This document shows positions 1 through 7,621 of a DNA stretch of 12,936 nt, piece by piece. Made by a program: the position numbers and the translations under genes. The notes below the pieces were generated by a model. The model ran no database searches, was not told where the DNA came from, and was given only the letters and a program-made list of their open reading frames with translations. This stretch comes from Christensenellaceae bacterium (GTDB lineage: Bacteria > Bacillota > Clostridia > Christensenellales > Aristaeellaceae), in assembly GCA_020025205.1 (NCBI GenBank), contig JAHHSO010000037.1:1-12936 (forward strand), written 5' to 3'. Every line of letters begins with the position of its first letter. The first letter of the stretch is position 1.

Positions 1-2
1 TG

Positions 3-1478
3 ATTCTGGCAGGCTTTGTGCTGGCGGGATTGTTTGTCAGCGCACATCTGGGAGCGGACAGCGGAAGGAGCGAAGCGATTACATTTGTGCGCCTGAACAT
101 TGCGAGCAGCACAATTCTGCCGCTTTTAGCGCTTGGCGCAGCGATGCTGATCAAAAAAAGCATGGAACACTGCACATATATGTCCATGGGAATGGCAGTT
201 CTTTTTACAGCTGTGTCGCTTGTTGTTGTCTGGGGATTGGGCGCTCAGCAGATTTATGATGCCGGAACCATTACGGAGGCGGCCAGACTTTTTGCTCAGG
301 GCAATTACAAAATGATGGAAAGTGACTATTTGAATGTCTATTCCTATCAGCTGGGCATGTGCCTGCCGATGGAGATTCTTTTGCGAATATTCAAGGGCGC
401 GGATTTAAACATGATGATGCAGTGCATCAACGTGTTTTTGACGGCCGGAACGGGGCTTGTTTTGACGAAAGTTGCAAAAAGGCTCCTGCCGGGCAGCCAG
501 AAGGCCTGCGCGGCGTTTTGTCTGCTCGTTGTGCCGGCTCCGCTTTATTGCATGCACGTGTACGGCACACTCCCGATGCTCTTTTTCGGCACGCTTGCGA
601 TACTGTTTTTTCTGGATTATATGCGCACGCAGCGGGCGCGTTTTGGCTGGGGCTATGCGGTGATGCTGGCAGCTGCTTACATGTTGAAGCCCAACGCGGC
701 CATTCTTGTGATTGCGCTGGCGATCTGTTCAGCGTTGGATGCTGTTCAGAAGAGAAAATTTCGTCCGCTGATGTTTGCGGCGCTTTCTGTCGTGCTGTCC
801 ATTTTGCTGATTCAGGGTGTTATCTGGCAGTATGAATGGCGCAGCGGCGTACAGCTCAGGGAAGATATCAGCCCGCAGGCACGTTTTTTAATGGGGCTTC
901 AGGACGGAGGCGGTGCGGCAGGCTGGTACAACGGCTACACGGAGCAGTTCTTCCCGAAGGATTCTCAGGAAACAGCTGTCGTTTCTGAAGACTTATCCGC
1001 AAGGCTTGCGCAGATGGGTGCAGATCCGAAAATGACGATGTGTTTCTTTGGCGAAAAGCTGCTGAGCCAGTGGATTGAACCGACATATGGCACCTTTTGG
1101 CAGGGCATGATGACGGCACAGTCTGGCGCAGAATGGGCGGGGACATCGGCGGGGCATACAGGTCCGCTGGCGAACTGGGCAGCGCTGTACGAGGAAGGCA
1201 GCCCAATCAAGGCGGCGGCAGAGATGCTGGCGCATGGCGGACAATGGGTGCTGTATGTTCTGGCGCTGCTGGGCGTGGTGTCTGTCTTTGGCAGAAGGGA
1301 CGATACCGCGCAGGCGATTCTTCCGCTTATCTTTTTGGGCGGTGTGCTGTATCATCTGCTGTTTGAGGCAAAATCACAATACGCCTATCCGTATATCGTC
1401 TATATGCTGCCGGTGGCGGCACAGGGGCTGTGCTTTTTTGAAAAACGACTTGGGAGAAGAGGAGAGAGATCATCATGA
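3..1478 (+). CDS. Polytopic membrane protein, GT-C glycosyltransferase-like (5' end cut by window)
   Basis: The frame is open to the first bases of the window and encodes a hydrophobic stretch running into the GTG at 18, so that GTG is probably internal and roughly 15-20 residues are missing compared with the paralogue downstream. The protein has many hydrophobic segments. Its first large loop, after membrane segment three, carries DAGTITEAARLFAQGNY and then YSYQLGMCLP, like the acidic-residue loop of GT-C (PMT/ArnT, GT39-type) glycosyltransferases. Near the C-terminus is LFEAKSQYAYPY, similar to the E-x-K-x-x-Y-x-x-PY motif of this family. Such enzymes use polyprenyl-linked sugars at the outer face of the membrane for cell-surface glycans. 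The fold assignment rests on motif recall; donor and acceptor are unknown. It overlaps the next gene by four bases (ATGA), suggesting translational coupling. Confidence 0.75.
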   Translation: MLAGFVLAGLFVSAHLGADSGRSEAITFVRLNIASSTILPLLALGAAMLIKKSMEHCTYMSMGMAVLFTAVSLVVVWGLGAQQIYDAGTITEAARLFAQGNYKMMESDYLNVYSYQLGMCLPMEILLRIFKGADLNMMMQCINVFLTAGTGLVLTKVAKRLLPGSQKACAAFCLLVVPAPLYCMHVYGTLPMLFFGTLAILFFLDYMRTQRARFGWGYAVMLAAAYMLKPNAAILVIALAICSALDAVQKRKFRPLMFAALSVVLSILLIQGVIWQYEWRSGVQLREDISPQARFLMGLQDGGGAAGWYNGYTEQFFPKDSQETAVVSEDLSARLAQMGADPKMTMCFFGEKLLSQWIEPTYGTFWQGMMTAQSGAEWAGTSAGHTGPLANWAALYEEGSPIKAAAEMLAHGGQWVLYVLALLGVVSVFGRRDDTAQAILPLIFLGGVLYHLLFEAKSQYAYPYIVYMLPVAAQGLCFFEKRLGRRGERSS

Positions 1479-3022
1479 AGCGATCGACACGCTTTGTACG
1501 CTTGTGTCACGTGGCTGCGCTGATTCTGTTTTTTTGCATGATGGGCATTCTGGCGCTGGGCGCATTGGAGCTGACGGCCGTGAATGTACCGACGGATAAT
1601 TCGATGAGCCAGCACGTTATTTTGATAAAGGACGAACTTTTCAAGGGAATTGTGATGACGGCGGCTCTGGGGCTGGCGGTGATGGCCGTGCATTTTCTGG
1701 CGGAACGGCTGGGAGGCATTCGGTTCAGTGCAGTGCTCGGCGTATTGTGGATTGCGGCGGCCCTGGTTTTTATCTGGGCGGCTGGACTGCGGCCATCCAA
1801 GTATGCGGATTCCGGCACGATGCTTTATGCGTCTTCGCTTTTTGCGCGCGGCGATTACAGCATGCTTCAGACACATGATTATTTTGACATGTATGCGTAT
1901 CAGCTGGGATTCTGTCTGCCGCTGGAAATTCTGGCGAGACTTTTTCCTCATGCCCGCCTGAATATGCTCTGCCAGTATGTGAATGTGTTTCTCGGGGCGG
2001 CGATCATGGGCATGACGGCGGCGCTGACGCAGGCCCTTTATGGAGACAGGCGAACCACGACTGCGTCTGTGCTCCTGTATATTTTGTTCCTTGTCCCCAT
2101 GTTCTTCTGTGTGTTTGTGTATGGCGCGCTGCCGATGATTCTTTTCTGCATGTGCGGCTTTTTCTTCTTTGTGCGCTATGTGCAGACAAAAGAAAACAAA
2201 TTCGGATTTCTTTACGCAGTCTGTATTGCAGCGGGGCTGGTTGTGAAACCCAATACAGCTGTACCCGCGGCGGCACTTGTGATTTGTTCGGTTCTTTATG
2301 CAATCCAGACGAAGAAAATGAAGCCGGTGTTATTTTCGGGGCTGTCCATCGCGCTGGGCGTATGCTGTTTGCAGGCGATTATCGGCTTTTATGAAATGCG
2401 GGCAGGCGTTTCTCTGCGGGAGGATGTGAGCATGGCAAGCCGCTTTGTGATGGGCATGCAGGATTCGGAGATTGCCGCAGGTTGGTATAATGGATATACA
2501 GCTGTAATATTTAGAGCAGACTGGACGGAGGAAGAAGCCAAGGCACACGTGATGGCCGACATGGCGGAAAGGTTCCGCTGGATGCGCGAAAATCCCGGAC
2601 AGGCGTTGCAGTTTTATCGGGAAAAAGTCTTTACACAGTGGCTGGAACCGGGCTGTGATATGATGTGGATGAATGCTATTTCTGAAAAGTCGGGGCGATT
2701 TAATGGCTTGATGTACAGCATATTCAGGGATCGGACGCCGATGAGCGTTGCTCTTTACAACTATCTGAATCTTTTTCAGCAGATGCTGTATGTGCTGACG
2801 ATTGTTGGCGGCATCGGCGCATGGAAACATCGCGGCGATGTCACCATGCTGATACTCCCGGTGACGGTGATTGGCGGCATTTTGTATCATCTCCTGTTTG
2901 AGGCGAAAGCACAATATGCCTACCCGTATATGGTGTACATGCTGCCGCTGGCGGCGCAGGGGCTGAGCATTGTGGAAGAGGCGATGAGGAAGACTGGAAA
3001 GAAAATCCTTAAAAAACAGTAA
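1475..3022 (+). CDS. Polytopic membrane protein, GT-C glycosyltransferase-like (paralogue of upstream gene)
   Basis: This 515-residue protein has a basic N-terminus (MKRSTRFVRL) and about ten or more hydrophobic segments. It shares blocks with the preceding gene along its whole length: the D112 loop (ADSGTMLYASSLFARGDY, about 111-128), YAYQLGFCLP (140-149), GWYNGYT (336-342) and LYHLLFEAKAQYAYPY (470-485). The D/E-containing first loop and the C-terminal EAK-x-x-Y-x-x-PY block fit a GT-C membrane glycosyltransferase that uses lipid-linked sugar, perhaps for cell-wall polysaccharide or teichoic acid decoration. The start is chosen by the GGAG-rich tract at 1461-1466, and the ATG overlaps the upstream stop. 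The pair is a tandem duplication with clear divergence. Specificity cannot be read from the sequence, and a non-catalytic membrane role is possible. Confidence 0.8.
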   Translation: MKRSTRFVRLCHVAALILFFCMMGILALGALELTAVNVPTDNSMSQHVILIKDELFKGIVMTAALGLAVMAVHFLAERLGGIRFSAVLGVLWIAAALVFIWAAGLRPSKYADSGTMLYASSLFARGDYSMLQTHDYFDMYAYQLGFCLPLEILARLFPHARLNMLCQYVNVFLGAAIMGMTAALTQALYGDRRTTTASVLLYILFLVPMFFCVFVYGALPMILFCMCGFFFFVRYVQTKENKFGFLYAVCIAAGLVVKPNTAVPAAALVICSVLYAIQTKKMKPVLFSGLSIALGVCCLQAIIGFYEMRAGVSLREDVSMASRFVMGMQDSEIAAGWYNGYTAVIFRADWTEEEAKAHVMADMAERFRWMRENPGQALQFYREKVFTQWLEPGCDMMWMNAISEKSGRFNGLMYSIFRDRTPMSVALYNYLNLFQQMLYVLTIVGGIGAWKHRGDVTMLILPVTVIGGILYHLLFEAKAQYAYPYMVYMLPLAAQGLSIVEEAMRKTGKKILKKQ

Positions 3023-3062
3023 AAAGAGGCAGTGCAAGAAGATCGCTTCTCAGAAATTCAGG

Positions 3063-3129
3063 ACGCATAAAACATTCCAGCAGGAACGAAGGACATGCCT
3101 TGTTTCCTGCTGGAATGTATTTGATGCGT
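3063..3129. terminator. Long hairpin between convergent genes, possible bidirectional terminator
   Basis: A perfect 15-bp stem pairs ACATTCCAGCAGGAA (3072-3086) with 3104-3118. It extends outward with AAA/TTT and ACGCAT/ATGCGT (3063-3068 with 3124-3129), separated by single-base bulges, and a small AAGG/CCTT stem sits inside the loop. It lies 40 bases after the stop of the plus-strand membrane protein gene and 31 bases after the stop of the minus-strand gene. Four T residues follow on each strand, which is weak for an intrinsic terminator, so it could instead be an mRNA 3'-end stabiliser. The rest of 3023-3160 shows nothing further that I recognise. Confidence 0.6.
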
Positions 3130-3160
3130 TTTCAGAACAATGAGTTTTTGTACAGCTCCT

Positions 3161-3928
3161 TTAAAAAATCAGCTGGCACAGAGGAAAGACAATCAGGGAT
3201 ATGACGAGCGTCAGCAGCACTGTGCAGAAGCAGCACAGGAAGACGCCCTGCGCAATATCCCCGGCGACAGGCGCATGGGTGCCGTCTTCACCGATGCCCA
3301 GCGAGCTGAGCAGGCGGGTCTGCGCGCTCAACCCATGCGTGCGCGCTGGATTGCGGCCAACCATGCCTGAACACATCAGCATCAGGCTGGAAAAAAGGAC
3401 ATCGGACAGCCGGGAAAGGTTGAAAAGAATACGATTATCCGGCTGAAGGGCGCGTATGTCCAGAAGTGCCCAGACGAGGGCCGGGCCCAGATAGAAGGGC
3501 AGGCCGATGGCGGCAAGCAGAAGCGGCAGACAACAGCCTTCGACAAAAGCTGGCGCAAGCGCGGCGCAGACTTCGCGGACACGGGTTTCATAGGCGGGGA
3601 TGTCGCGGGACAGGATACCACTGTCCAGCATGTGCTTTTCGTTGACGGCGTGAGGAAGGCTGGCGGAGGCGGTGAATGCAGGGGCCATGATGAGGCCCGC
3701 TAAAAGGGGATGCACCGCACCCAGCAGTGAGGCGATGCACGCCAGCAGGAAGAGCAGCACGCCGCGCGCAAGCGGTTCATCCACTCTGCCATCCTTATAG
3801 GTGAAGATTGGGAGCATTCGGACATACAGGGCATGCAGGGCGCCGAAAAGCTTTTGCGGCGCATTCGGAAACGGCAGATACAGGGCGAGGGAGAACATCA
3901 GGGCAGCAGGCAGGGCGAGTACACGCAT
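3161..3928 (-). CDS. Small integral membrane protein, possibly a divergent CobD/CbiB-like protein
   Basis: A 255-residue protein with hydrophobic segments at about residues 3-20, 55-90, 130-158, 176-190 and 226-254. The arrangement REVCAALAPAFVEGCCLPLLLAAIG (118-142), a PLVWALLD-like segment, LSRLSDVLF (171-179) and a late GDIAQGVFL block resembles, in the same order, the VETVAEN...PLFYALIGG, ARLDDV and DIRRALRL blocks of CbiB/CobD adenosylcobinamide-phosphate synthases. It is shorter than typical CbiB (about 310 residues) and lacks the clear GRDT motif, showing only SRDI at 107-110. Cobalamin-related activity is therefore doubtful, and no cobalamin gene is visible nearby. It follows tmcAL by 23 bases with an AAAGGAG site 8 bases before the ATG, so the two are probably cotranscribed. 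It may be an uncharacterised membrane protein. Confidence 0.55.
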   Translation of the reverse strand: MRVLALPAALMFSLALYLPFPNAPQKLFGALHALYVRMLPIFTYKDGRVDEPLARGVLLFLLACIASLLGAVHPLLAGLIMAPAFTASASLPHAVNEKHMLDSGILSRDIPAYETRVREVCAALAPAFVEGCCLPLLLAAIGLPFYLGPALVWALLDIRALQPDNRILFNLSRLSDVLFSSLMLMCSGMVGRNPARTHGLSAQTRLLSSLGIGEDGTHAPVAGDIAQGVFLCCFCTVLLTLVISLIVFPLCQLIF

Positions 3929-3951
3929 GGAAAGGCTCCTTTCAAGGTTGG

Positions 3952-5118
3952 TCAGTCAAGGAGAATACAGCTGGTTGTGAAGTCCTGTCCGGGCAGGCGG
4001 AGGGAAGGATTTGTGCAGCCAAGCGCCCAGAAATCCTGTGCGCGAATATCCAGGGCGAGCTGGCCGCGGTCAAAGCGGGCAGCCTTTGTGACAATGGGCA
4101 CGGATGTATTTTTCTTGATGGCGGCAAGCAGCGGCGCAGCATCTTTTTTGAAGCCCAGAACGCGGGCATAAGCGGGGAGCGGACTGTCTTTTTGAACATC
4201 CAAAAGCACATCTGTCAAAAGCCGAGAGAGCCGGGCGCGGGTATAGCGTTTGGTTTTCAGGGTGTCGAGCAGTTCGGTGCGGGATACACAGCGCTGTGCG
4301 GCTCTCAGCAGCCGATATTCAAGCCCCTCATCCATGCCGCGCACGCTGCGGAGTGTTTCCGGCGCAGCGGTGCGCAGCCGATAAAAGAGCGCCTGCGTGA
4401 GGGCTTCTTCTTCATGTACATTGCCGCGTTTTTCGGCATCGAGGAGAAGAGACGGAGAAGGCACGGCTTCCAGCGCGCCGGACATATCACCTCTTTGGAG
4501 CGCAGCGCGCACGGCGGTTGCGCTGGACAGGGCGCAGAGCGTGTCGTCGTGGTAGCCGCCGCCCTCGCGGACGATGGGTACAGGCTGGATGGAGGCGGGC
4601 AGCGCACGCAGGTATTCCAGCGCGAGGGCAGCATTGGGGCTTGAAATCTGCGCGGCAACGCCGGGAAGGACAGCTTCCAGCGCTTCAGCACGGGCGCGCG
4701 GATAGGACAGCCCGGCATCCAGCCCCTTGCGCAGGGCGGCTGCAAAGGCGGGCGGTTCTTCAGAAAGAATGCGCACAGCGGATGGAAGAAAAGGCAGGGC
4801 TTCCTTTTCGCAGCCGAAAGAAAGATGCGTGACCACGCCCAGCGCATGAAGCAGACGAATGCCGCCGCCTGCAAACTCCGGCGCGGGCGAGCAGGCGAAA
4901 AGGCAGGGCAGCTCCAAAACGAGGTCTGCACCGCCAAGAAGTGCCATTTTGGCGCGCGTCCATTTGTCGTGCCGGGCAAATGTGCCGCGCTGAGTGATCG
5001 CGCCGCTCATCAGGCAGATGATGTAGTCGGCTCCCGATGATTTGCGGGCCAGAGCCAGATGATGGGCGTGGCCGTTGTGGAAGGGGTTGTATTCGCAAAT
5101 GACGCCGCAGACGCGCAT
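3952..5118 (-). CDS. tmcAL: tRNA(Met) cytidine acetate ligase TmcAL (YlbM family)
   Basis: The 388-residue product matches the TmcAL/YlbM family, which activates acetate with ATP to acetyl-adenylate and acetylates C34 of elongator tRNA-Met to ac4C. The N-terminal nucleotidyltransferase signature is EYNPFHNGHAHHL with the HxGH motif at residues 14-17. It is followed by MSGAITQRGT (37-46), DKWTRAKMALLGGADLVLELP and SFGCE, all characteristic of this family, then the SSATAVRAAL block in the middle. The C-terminal part ends with DIRAQDFWALG, as in B. subtilis YlbM, and the length is close to the family norm of about 390-420. The start is set by GGAGG (complement of 5126-5130) seven bases upstream. 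It is transcribed divergently from pta-ackA, whose product acetate is its substrate, and is followed by the membrane protein gene. Confidence 0.93.
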   Translation of the reverse strand: MRVCGVICEYNPFHNGHAHHLALARKSSGADYIICLMSGAITQRGTFARHDKWTRAKMALLGGADLVLELPCLFACSPAPEFAGGGIRLLHALGVVTHLSFGCEKEALPFLPSAVRILSEEPPAFAAALRKGLDAGLSYPRARAEALEAVLPGVAAQISSPNAALALEYLRALPASIQPVPIVREGGGYHDDTLCALSSATAVRAALQRGDMSGALEAVPSPSLLLDAEKRGNVHEEEALTQALFYRLRTAAPETLRSVRGMDEGLEYRLLRAAQRCVSRTELLDTLKTKRYTRARLSRLLTDVLLDVQKDSPLPAYARVLGFKKDAAPLLAAIKKNTSVPIVTKAARFDRGQLALDIRAQDFWALGCTNPSLRLPGQDFTTSCILLD

Positions 5119-5196
5119 GTTTTCGCCTCCTTTTCAGTCGGTTGGAAAAAAGAGCCTTTTAAAACAGTGTTGTATACACAAAAGCGGGCGGGAATC

Positions 5197-5225
5197 GGTA
5201 TAAAATGTGCTTCCGTCCTTTTCAA
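5197..5225 (-). promoter_or_regulatory. Candidate promoter for tmcAL
   Basis: Read on the minus strand, TTGAAA (complement of 5220-5225) is a five-of-six match to the -35 box. It is followed by exactly 17 bases and TATACC (complement of 5197-5202), a four-of-six -10 box. Transcription would begin near 5190 and give a leader of about 70 bases, which contains the perfect 8-bp palindrome TGTATACA at 5171-5178. The -35 box overlaps that proposed for pta on the other strand. Confidence 0.5.
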
Positions 5226-5247
5226 AAGCGATAAAATGCGCTATAAT
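5219..5247 (+). promoter_or_regulatory. Candidate promoter for pta-ackA
   Basis: TATAAT at 5242-5247 is a perfect -10 hexamer. With a 17-base spacer, TTTTCA at 5219-5224 is a four-of-six -35 box. Transcription would start near 5254, leaving a leader of about 69 bases before pta. Confidence 0.7.
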
Positions 5248-5272
5248 GAATAAGTATCGCTTTGTTTACCGA

Positions 5273-5294
5273 GGGCTCATTCTTCAATGAGTCT
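5273..5294 (+). other. Hairpin in the pta 5' leader
   Basis: CTCATT (5276-5281) and AATGAG (5286-5291) form a perfect 6-bp stem around a CTTC loop. It can be lengthened to 9 bp with G-U pairs (GGG with TCT). It falls about 20 bases after the likely start of transcription and 28 bases before the pta start codon. It has no T tract behind it, so it is not a simple terminator. It could be an RNA stability element or an operator. Confidence 0.45.
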
Positions 5295-5322
5295 ATTATA
5301 ACACGTCAAGGAGGATTTACAA

Positions 5323-6321
5323 ATGTCTGTCATTGACAAAATCAGAGCAAAAGCGGCTGCCGACGTGAAGCACGTCGTGCTGGCTGAGGGAACCGAACCG
5401 CGCACCATTCAGGCTGCGGCGCAGATCGTCAAGCTGGGTCTTGCAAAGATCTCTCTTGTCGGTGCGAAAGCTGAAATCGAGGCGAAGGCGGCTGAGCTGG
5501 GCGTAAGCCTTGAGGGCGTCATGATTGCCGATCCGGCCGCCAGCGAGAAGACAGCGGCATATGCGGAGCAGCTTTTCCATATCCGTGAAAAGAAGGGCAT
5601 GACCCTTGAAAAGGCCACCGAGCTGTGCCTGAAGGACACCCTGTACTTCGGCACCATGATGCTCAAAATGGATGACGCTGACGCGATGGTCGCCGGCGCG
5701 ATCAACACCACCGGCGCCGTGCTGCGCCCGGCGCTGCAGATCATCAAGGGTGCGCCCGGCATCAAGACCGTGTCTTCCTGCTTCCTGATGGAAGTGCAGG
5801 ACAAGTCCTACGGCGACGACGGCGTCCTCGTTTTCGGTGACTGCGCTGTGAACATCGCGCCGACTGCCGAGCAGCTGGCGGACATCGCTGTATCCTCTGC
5901 GGAGACGGGCAGGGCGCTTGTCGGCATGGAGCCGCGCGTTGCGATGCTGTCTTTCTCCACCCGCGGTTCTGCCAAGCATGAGAACGTGGACAAGGTTGTG
6001 GAGGCGACTAAACTGGTGCATGAGATGGCGCCGGAGCTGAACGTAGACGGCGAGATTCAGGCGGACGCCGCGCTGGTCTCTTCCGTGGGCAGCCTCAAGT
6101 GCCCGGGCAGCAGCGTTGCCGGTCAGGCGAACGTGCTGGTCTTCCCGGATCTGCAGGCGGGCAACATCGGCTACAAGCTGGTGCAGCGTCTGGGCGGCGC
6201 AAAGGCTGTGGGCCCGGTCATTCAGGGTCTGGCCAAGCCGGTCAACGATCTGTCCCGCGGCTGCTCTGTTGAGGACATCGTGGATGTCGTCGCCATCGCA
6301 GCTGTCAAGGCGCAGGCCTAA
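5323..6321 (+). CDS. pta: Phosphate acetyltransferase
   Basis: Pta converts acetyl-CoA and phosphate to acetyl phosphate and CoA in the cytoplasm, the first step of acetate formation. The 332-residue product is the usual length for the short bacterial form without a DRTGG domain. It carries the family blocks in order: VLAEGTEPRTIQAA (19-32), DADAMVAGAINTTGAVLRPALQ (118-139), the active-site FSTRGSAKHE segment (211-220, R214), VDGEIQADAAL (241-251), FPDLQAGNIGYKLVQRL (274-290) and KPVNDLSRG (305-313). AGGAGG at 5309-5314 sits 8 bases before the ATG, supporting this start. ackA follows after 26 bases, a typical pta-ackA operon. Third codon positions are rich in G and C, as in the glycolytic genes of the window, which suggests high expression. 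Confidence 0.97.
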   Translation: MSVIDKIRAKAAADVKHVVLAEGTEPRTIQAAAQIVKLGLAKISLVGAKAEIEAKAAELGVSLEGVMIADPAASEKTAAYAEQLFHIREKKGMTLEKATELCLKDTLYFGTMMLKMDDADAMVAGAINTTGAVLRPALQIIKGAPGIKTVSSCFLMEVQDKSYGDDGVLVFGDCAVNIAPTAEQLADIAVSSAETGRALVGMEPRVAMLSFSTRGSAKHENVDKVVEATKLVHEMAPELNVDGEIQADAALVSSVGSLKCPGSSVAGQANVLVFPDLQAGNIGYKLVQRLGGAKAVGPVIQGLAKPVNDLSRGCSVEDIVDVVAIAAVKAQA

Positions 6322-6347
6322 AATAGTCACAAAAGGAGAATATCCCC

Positions 6348-7544
6348 ATGAAGATTCTAGTCATCAACGCCGGTTCTTCTTCTCTGAAGTTCCAGCTTAT
6401 CGATATGGAAGATGAGTCCGTCAAGGCCAAGGGCCTTGTCGAGCGCATCGGAATCGAGGGCACGCACTTTGAGCAGAAGGTACTGGGCACCGATAAGGTC
6501 ATCGATTTTACCCGCAACATGAAGGACCACACGGAGGCCATCACCGCTGTTCTGACTGCGCTGACGGACAAGGAAAACGGTGCAATTGCCTCTCTGGACG
6601 AAATCGGCGCCTGTGGCCATCGCGTGCTGCACGGCGGCGAAACCTTCAAGGGTTCCGTTCTGGTGACCGAAGAGACCATGAAGGGCATCAAAGACCTCGT
6701 GCCGCTCGGCCCGCTGCATCAGCCGGCCAACATTGCGGGCATTGAGGCCTGCCAGAAGGTCATGCCGGGCAAGCCGAACGTTGCTGTCTTTGACACGGCG
6801 TTCCATCAGACTATGCCCAAGAAGGCCTTCCTGTATGGCGTGCCCTATGAGTACTACAAGGATCTCAAGGTTCGCCGCTACGGCTTCCATGGCACCAGCC
6901 ATCGCTTCATCGCGGGCGAGACACCCAAGTACCTGGGCAAGAAGCCGGAAGACTGCAAGTTCATCATCTGCCACCTGGGCAACGGCTCTTCCCTGAGCGC
7001 GATTGTCGGCGGCAAGGTGGTAGACACCTCCATGGGCCTTACGCCGCTTGAGGGCGTGCTGATGGGCAGCCGCTCCGGTGATGTTGATCCGGCTGTTCTG
7101 GAATATATCATGGACAACACCGGCATGGACATTCACGAGATGCTCAACTGCCTGAACAAGAAGTCCGGCTTTGCCGGCCTGTCCGTGTCCAGCGATATGC
7201 GCGATGTCAAGGCGGCTGCCGCCAACGGCGATGAGCAGTCTCAGGCGGCGCTGGATGTCTGGACCTACCGCATCCAGAAATACATTGGTGCGTACAACGT
7301 CGCTGTCGGCGGCGCGGATGCCATCGTCTTCACGGCGGGCATTGGCGAGAATGACTACGAATCCTGCGCACGCGTCATTGACGGCCTTTCCTTCATGGGC
7401 GTTAAGATCGATCCCGAGAAGAACAAGCGCGGTGTGACGGGCATCATCAGCACCGATGATTCCACCATCAAGGTGCTGCGCATCCCCACGAACGAGGAAC
7501 TGCCGATTGCACGCGATACCATGGAGATCGTTTCCAAGCTGTAA
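6348..7544 (+). CDS. ackA: Acetate kinase
   Basis: AckA transfers the phosphoryl group of acetyl phosphate to ADP, releasing acetate and ATP, the energy-yielding step of acetate fermentation. The 398-residue length is normal. The ASKHA fold signatures are intact: NAGSSSLK at 7-14 (N7, S10, S12, K14), GHRVLHGG with R92, VFDTAFHQTMP with D149, GFHGTSH with H181, HLGNGSS (209-215), SRSGD with R242, GIGEN (331-335) and TNEE with E384. All residues known to matter in the Methanosarcina enzyme have counterparts. AGGAGA at 6334-6339 precedes the ATG by 8 bases. The gene lies 26 bases after pta, and I see no promoter between them. The downstream gene has its own strong promoter. Confidence 0.98.
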   Translation: MKILVINAGSSSLKFQLIDMEDESVKAKGLVERIGIEGTHFEQKVLGTDKVIDFTRNMKDHTEAITAVLTALTDKENGAIASLDEIGACGHRVLHGGETFKGSVLVTEETMKGIKDLVPLGPLHQPANIAGIEACQKVMPGKPNVAVFDTAFHQTMPKKAFLYGVPYEYYKDLKVRRYGFHGTSHRFIAGETPKYLGKKPEDCKFIICHLGNGSSLSAIVGGKVVDTSMGLTPLEGVLMGSRSGDVDPAVLEYIMDNTGMDIHEMLNCLNKKSGFAGLSVSSDMRDVKAAAANGDEQSQAALDVWTYRIQKYIGAYNVAVGGADAIVFTAGIGENDYESCARVIDGLSFMGVKIDPEKNKRGVTGIISTDDSTIKVLRIPTNEELPIARDTMEIVSKL

Positions 7545-7621
7545 TCAAAACGGCATAAAACAGAGAAAACGGCAGATGCAGGGGATTTTTTCGCGAAAAA
7601 TCGCTGAAAATCACATTCTGC

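Noticed and set aside
5171..5178. TGTATACA palindrome in the tmcAL leader considered as an operator
   Set aside because: An 8-bp palindrome alone is weak evidence, with no second copy or known regulator match.
5317..6330. Long open frame antisense to pta (337 codons)
   Set aside because: It mirrors pta almost exactly, has no ribosome binding site and no recognisable family. It is explained by the G/C-rich third codon positions of pta.
6357..7136. Open frame antisense to ackA (259 codons)
   Set aside because: ackA is complete with all active-site residues; the antisense frame has no family resemblance.
7584..7602. AT-rich palindrome after ackA considered as a terminator
   Set aside because: The stem is almost all A-T and is followed by mixed sequence rather than a T tract, so termination of pta-ackA here is not supported.
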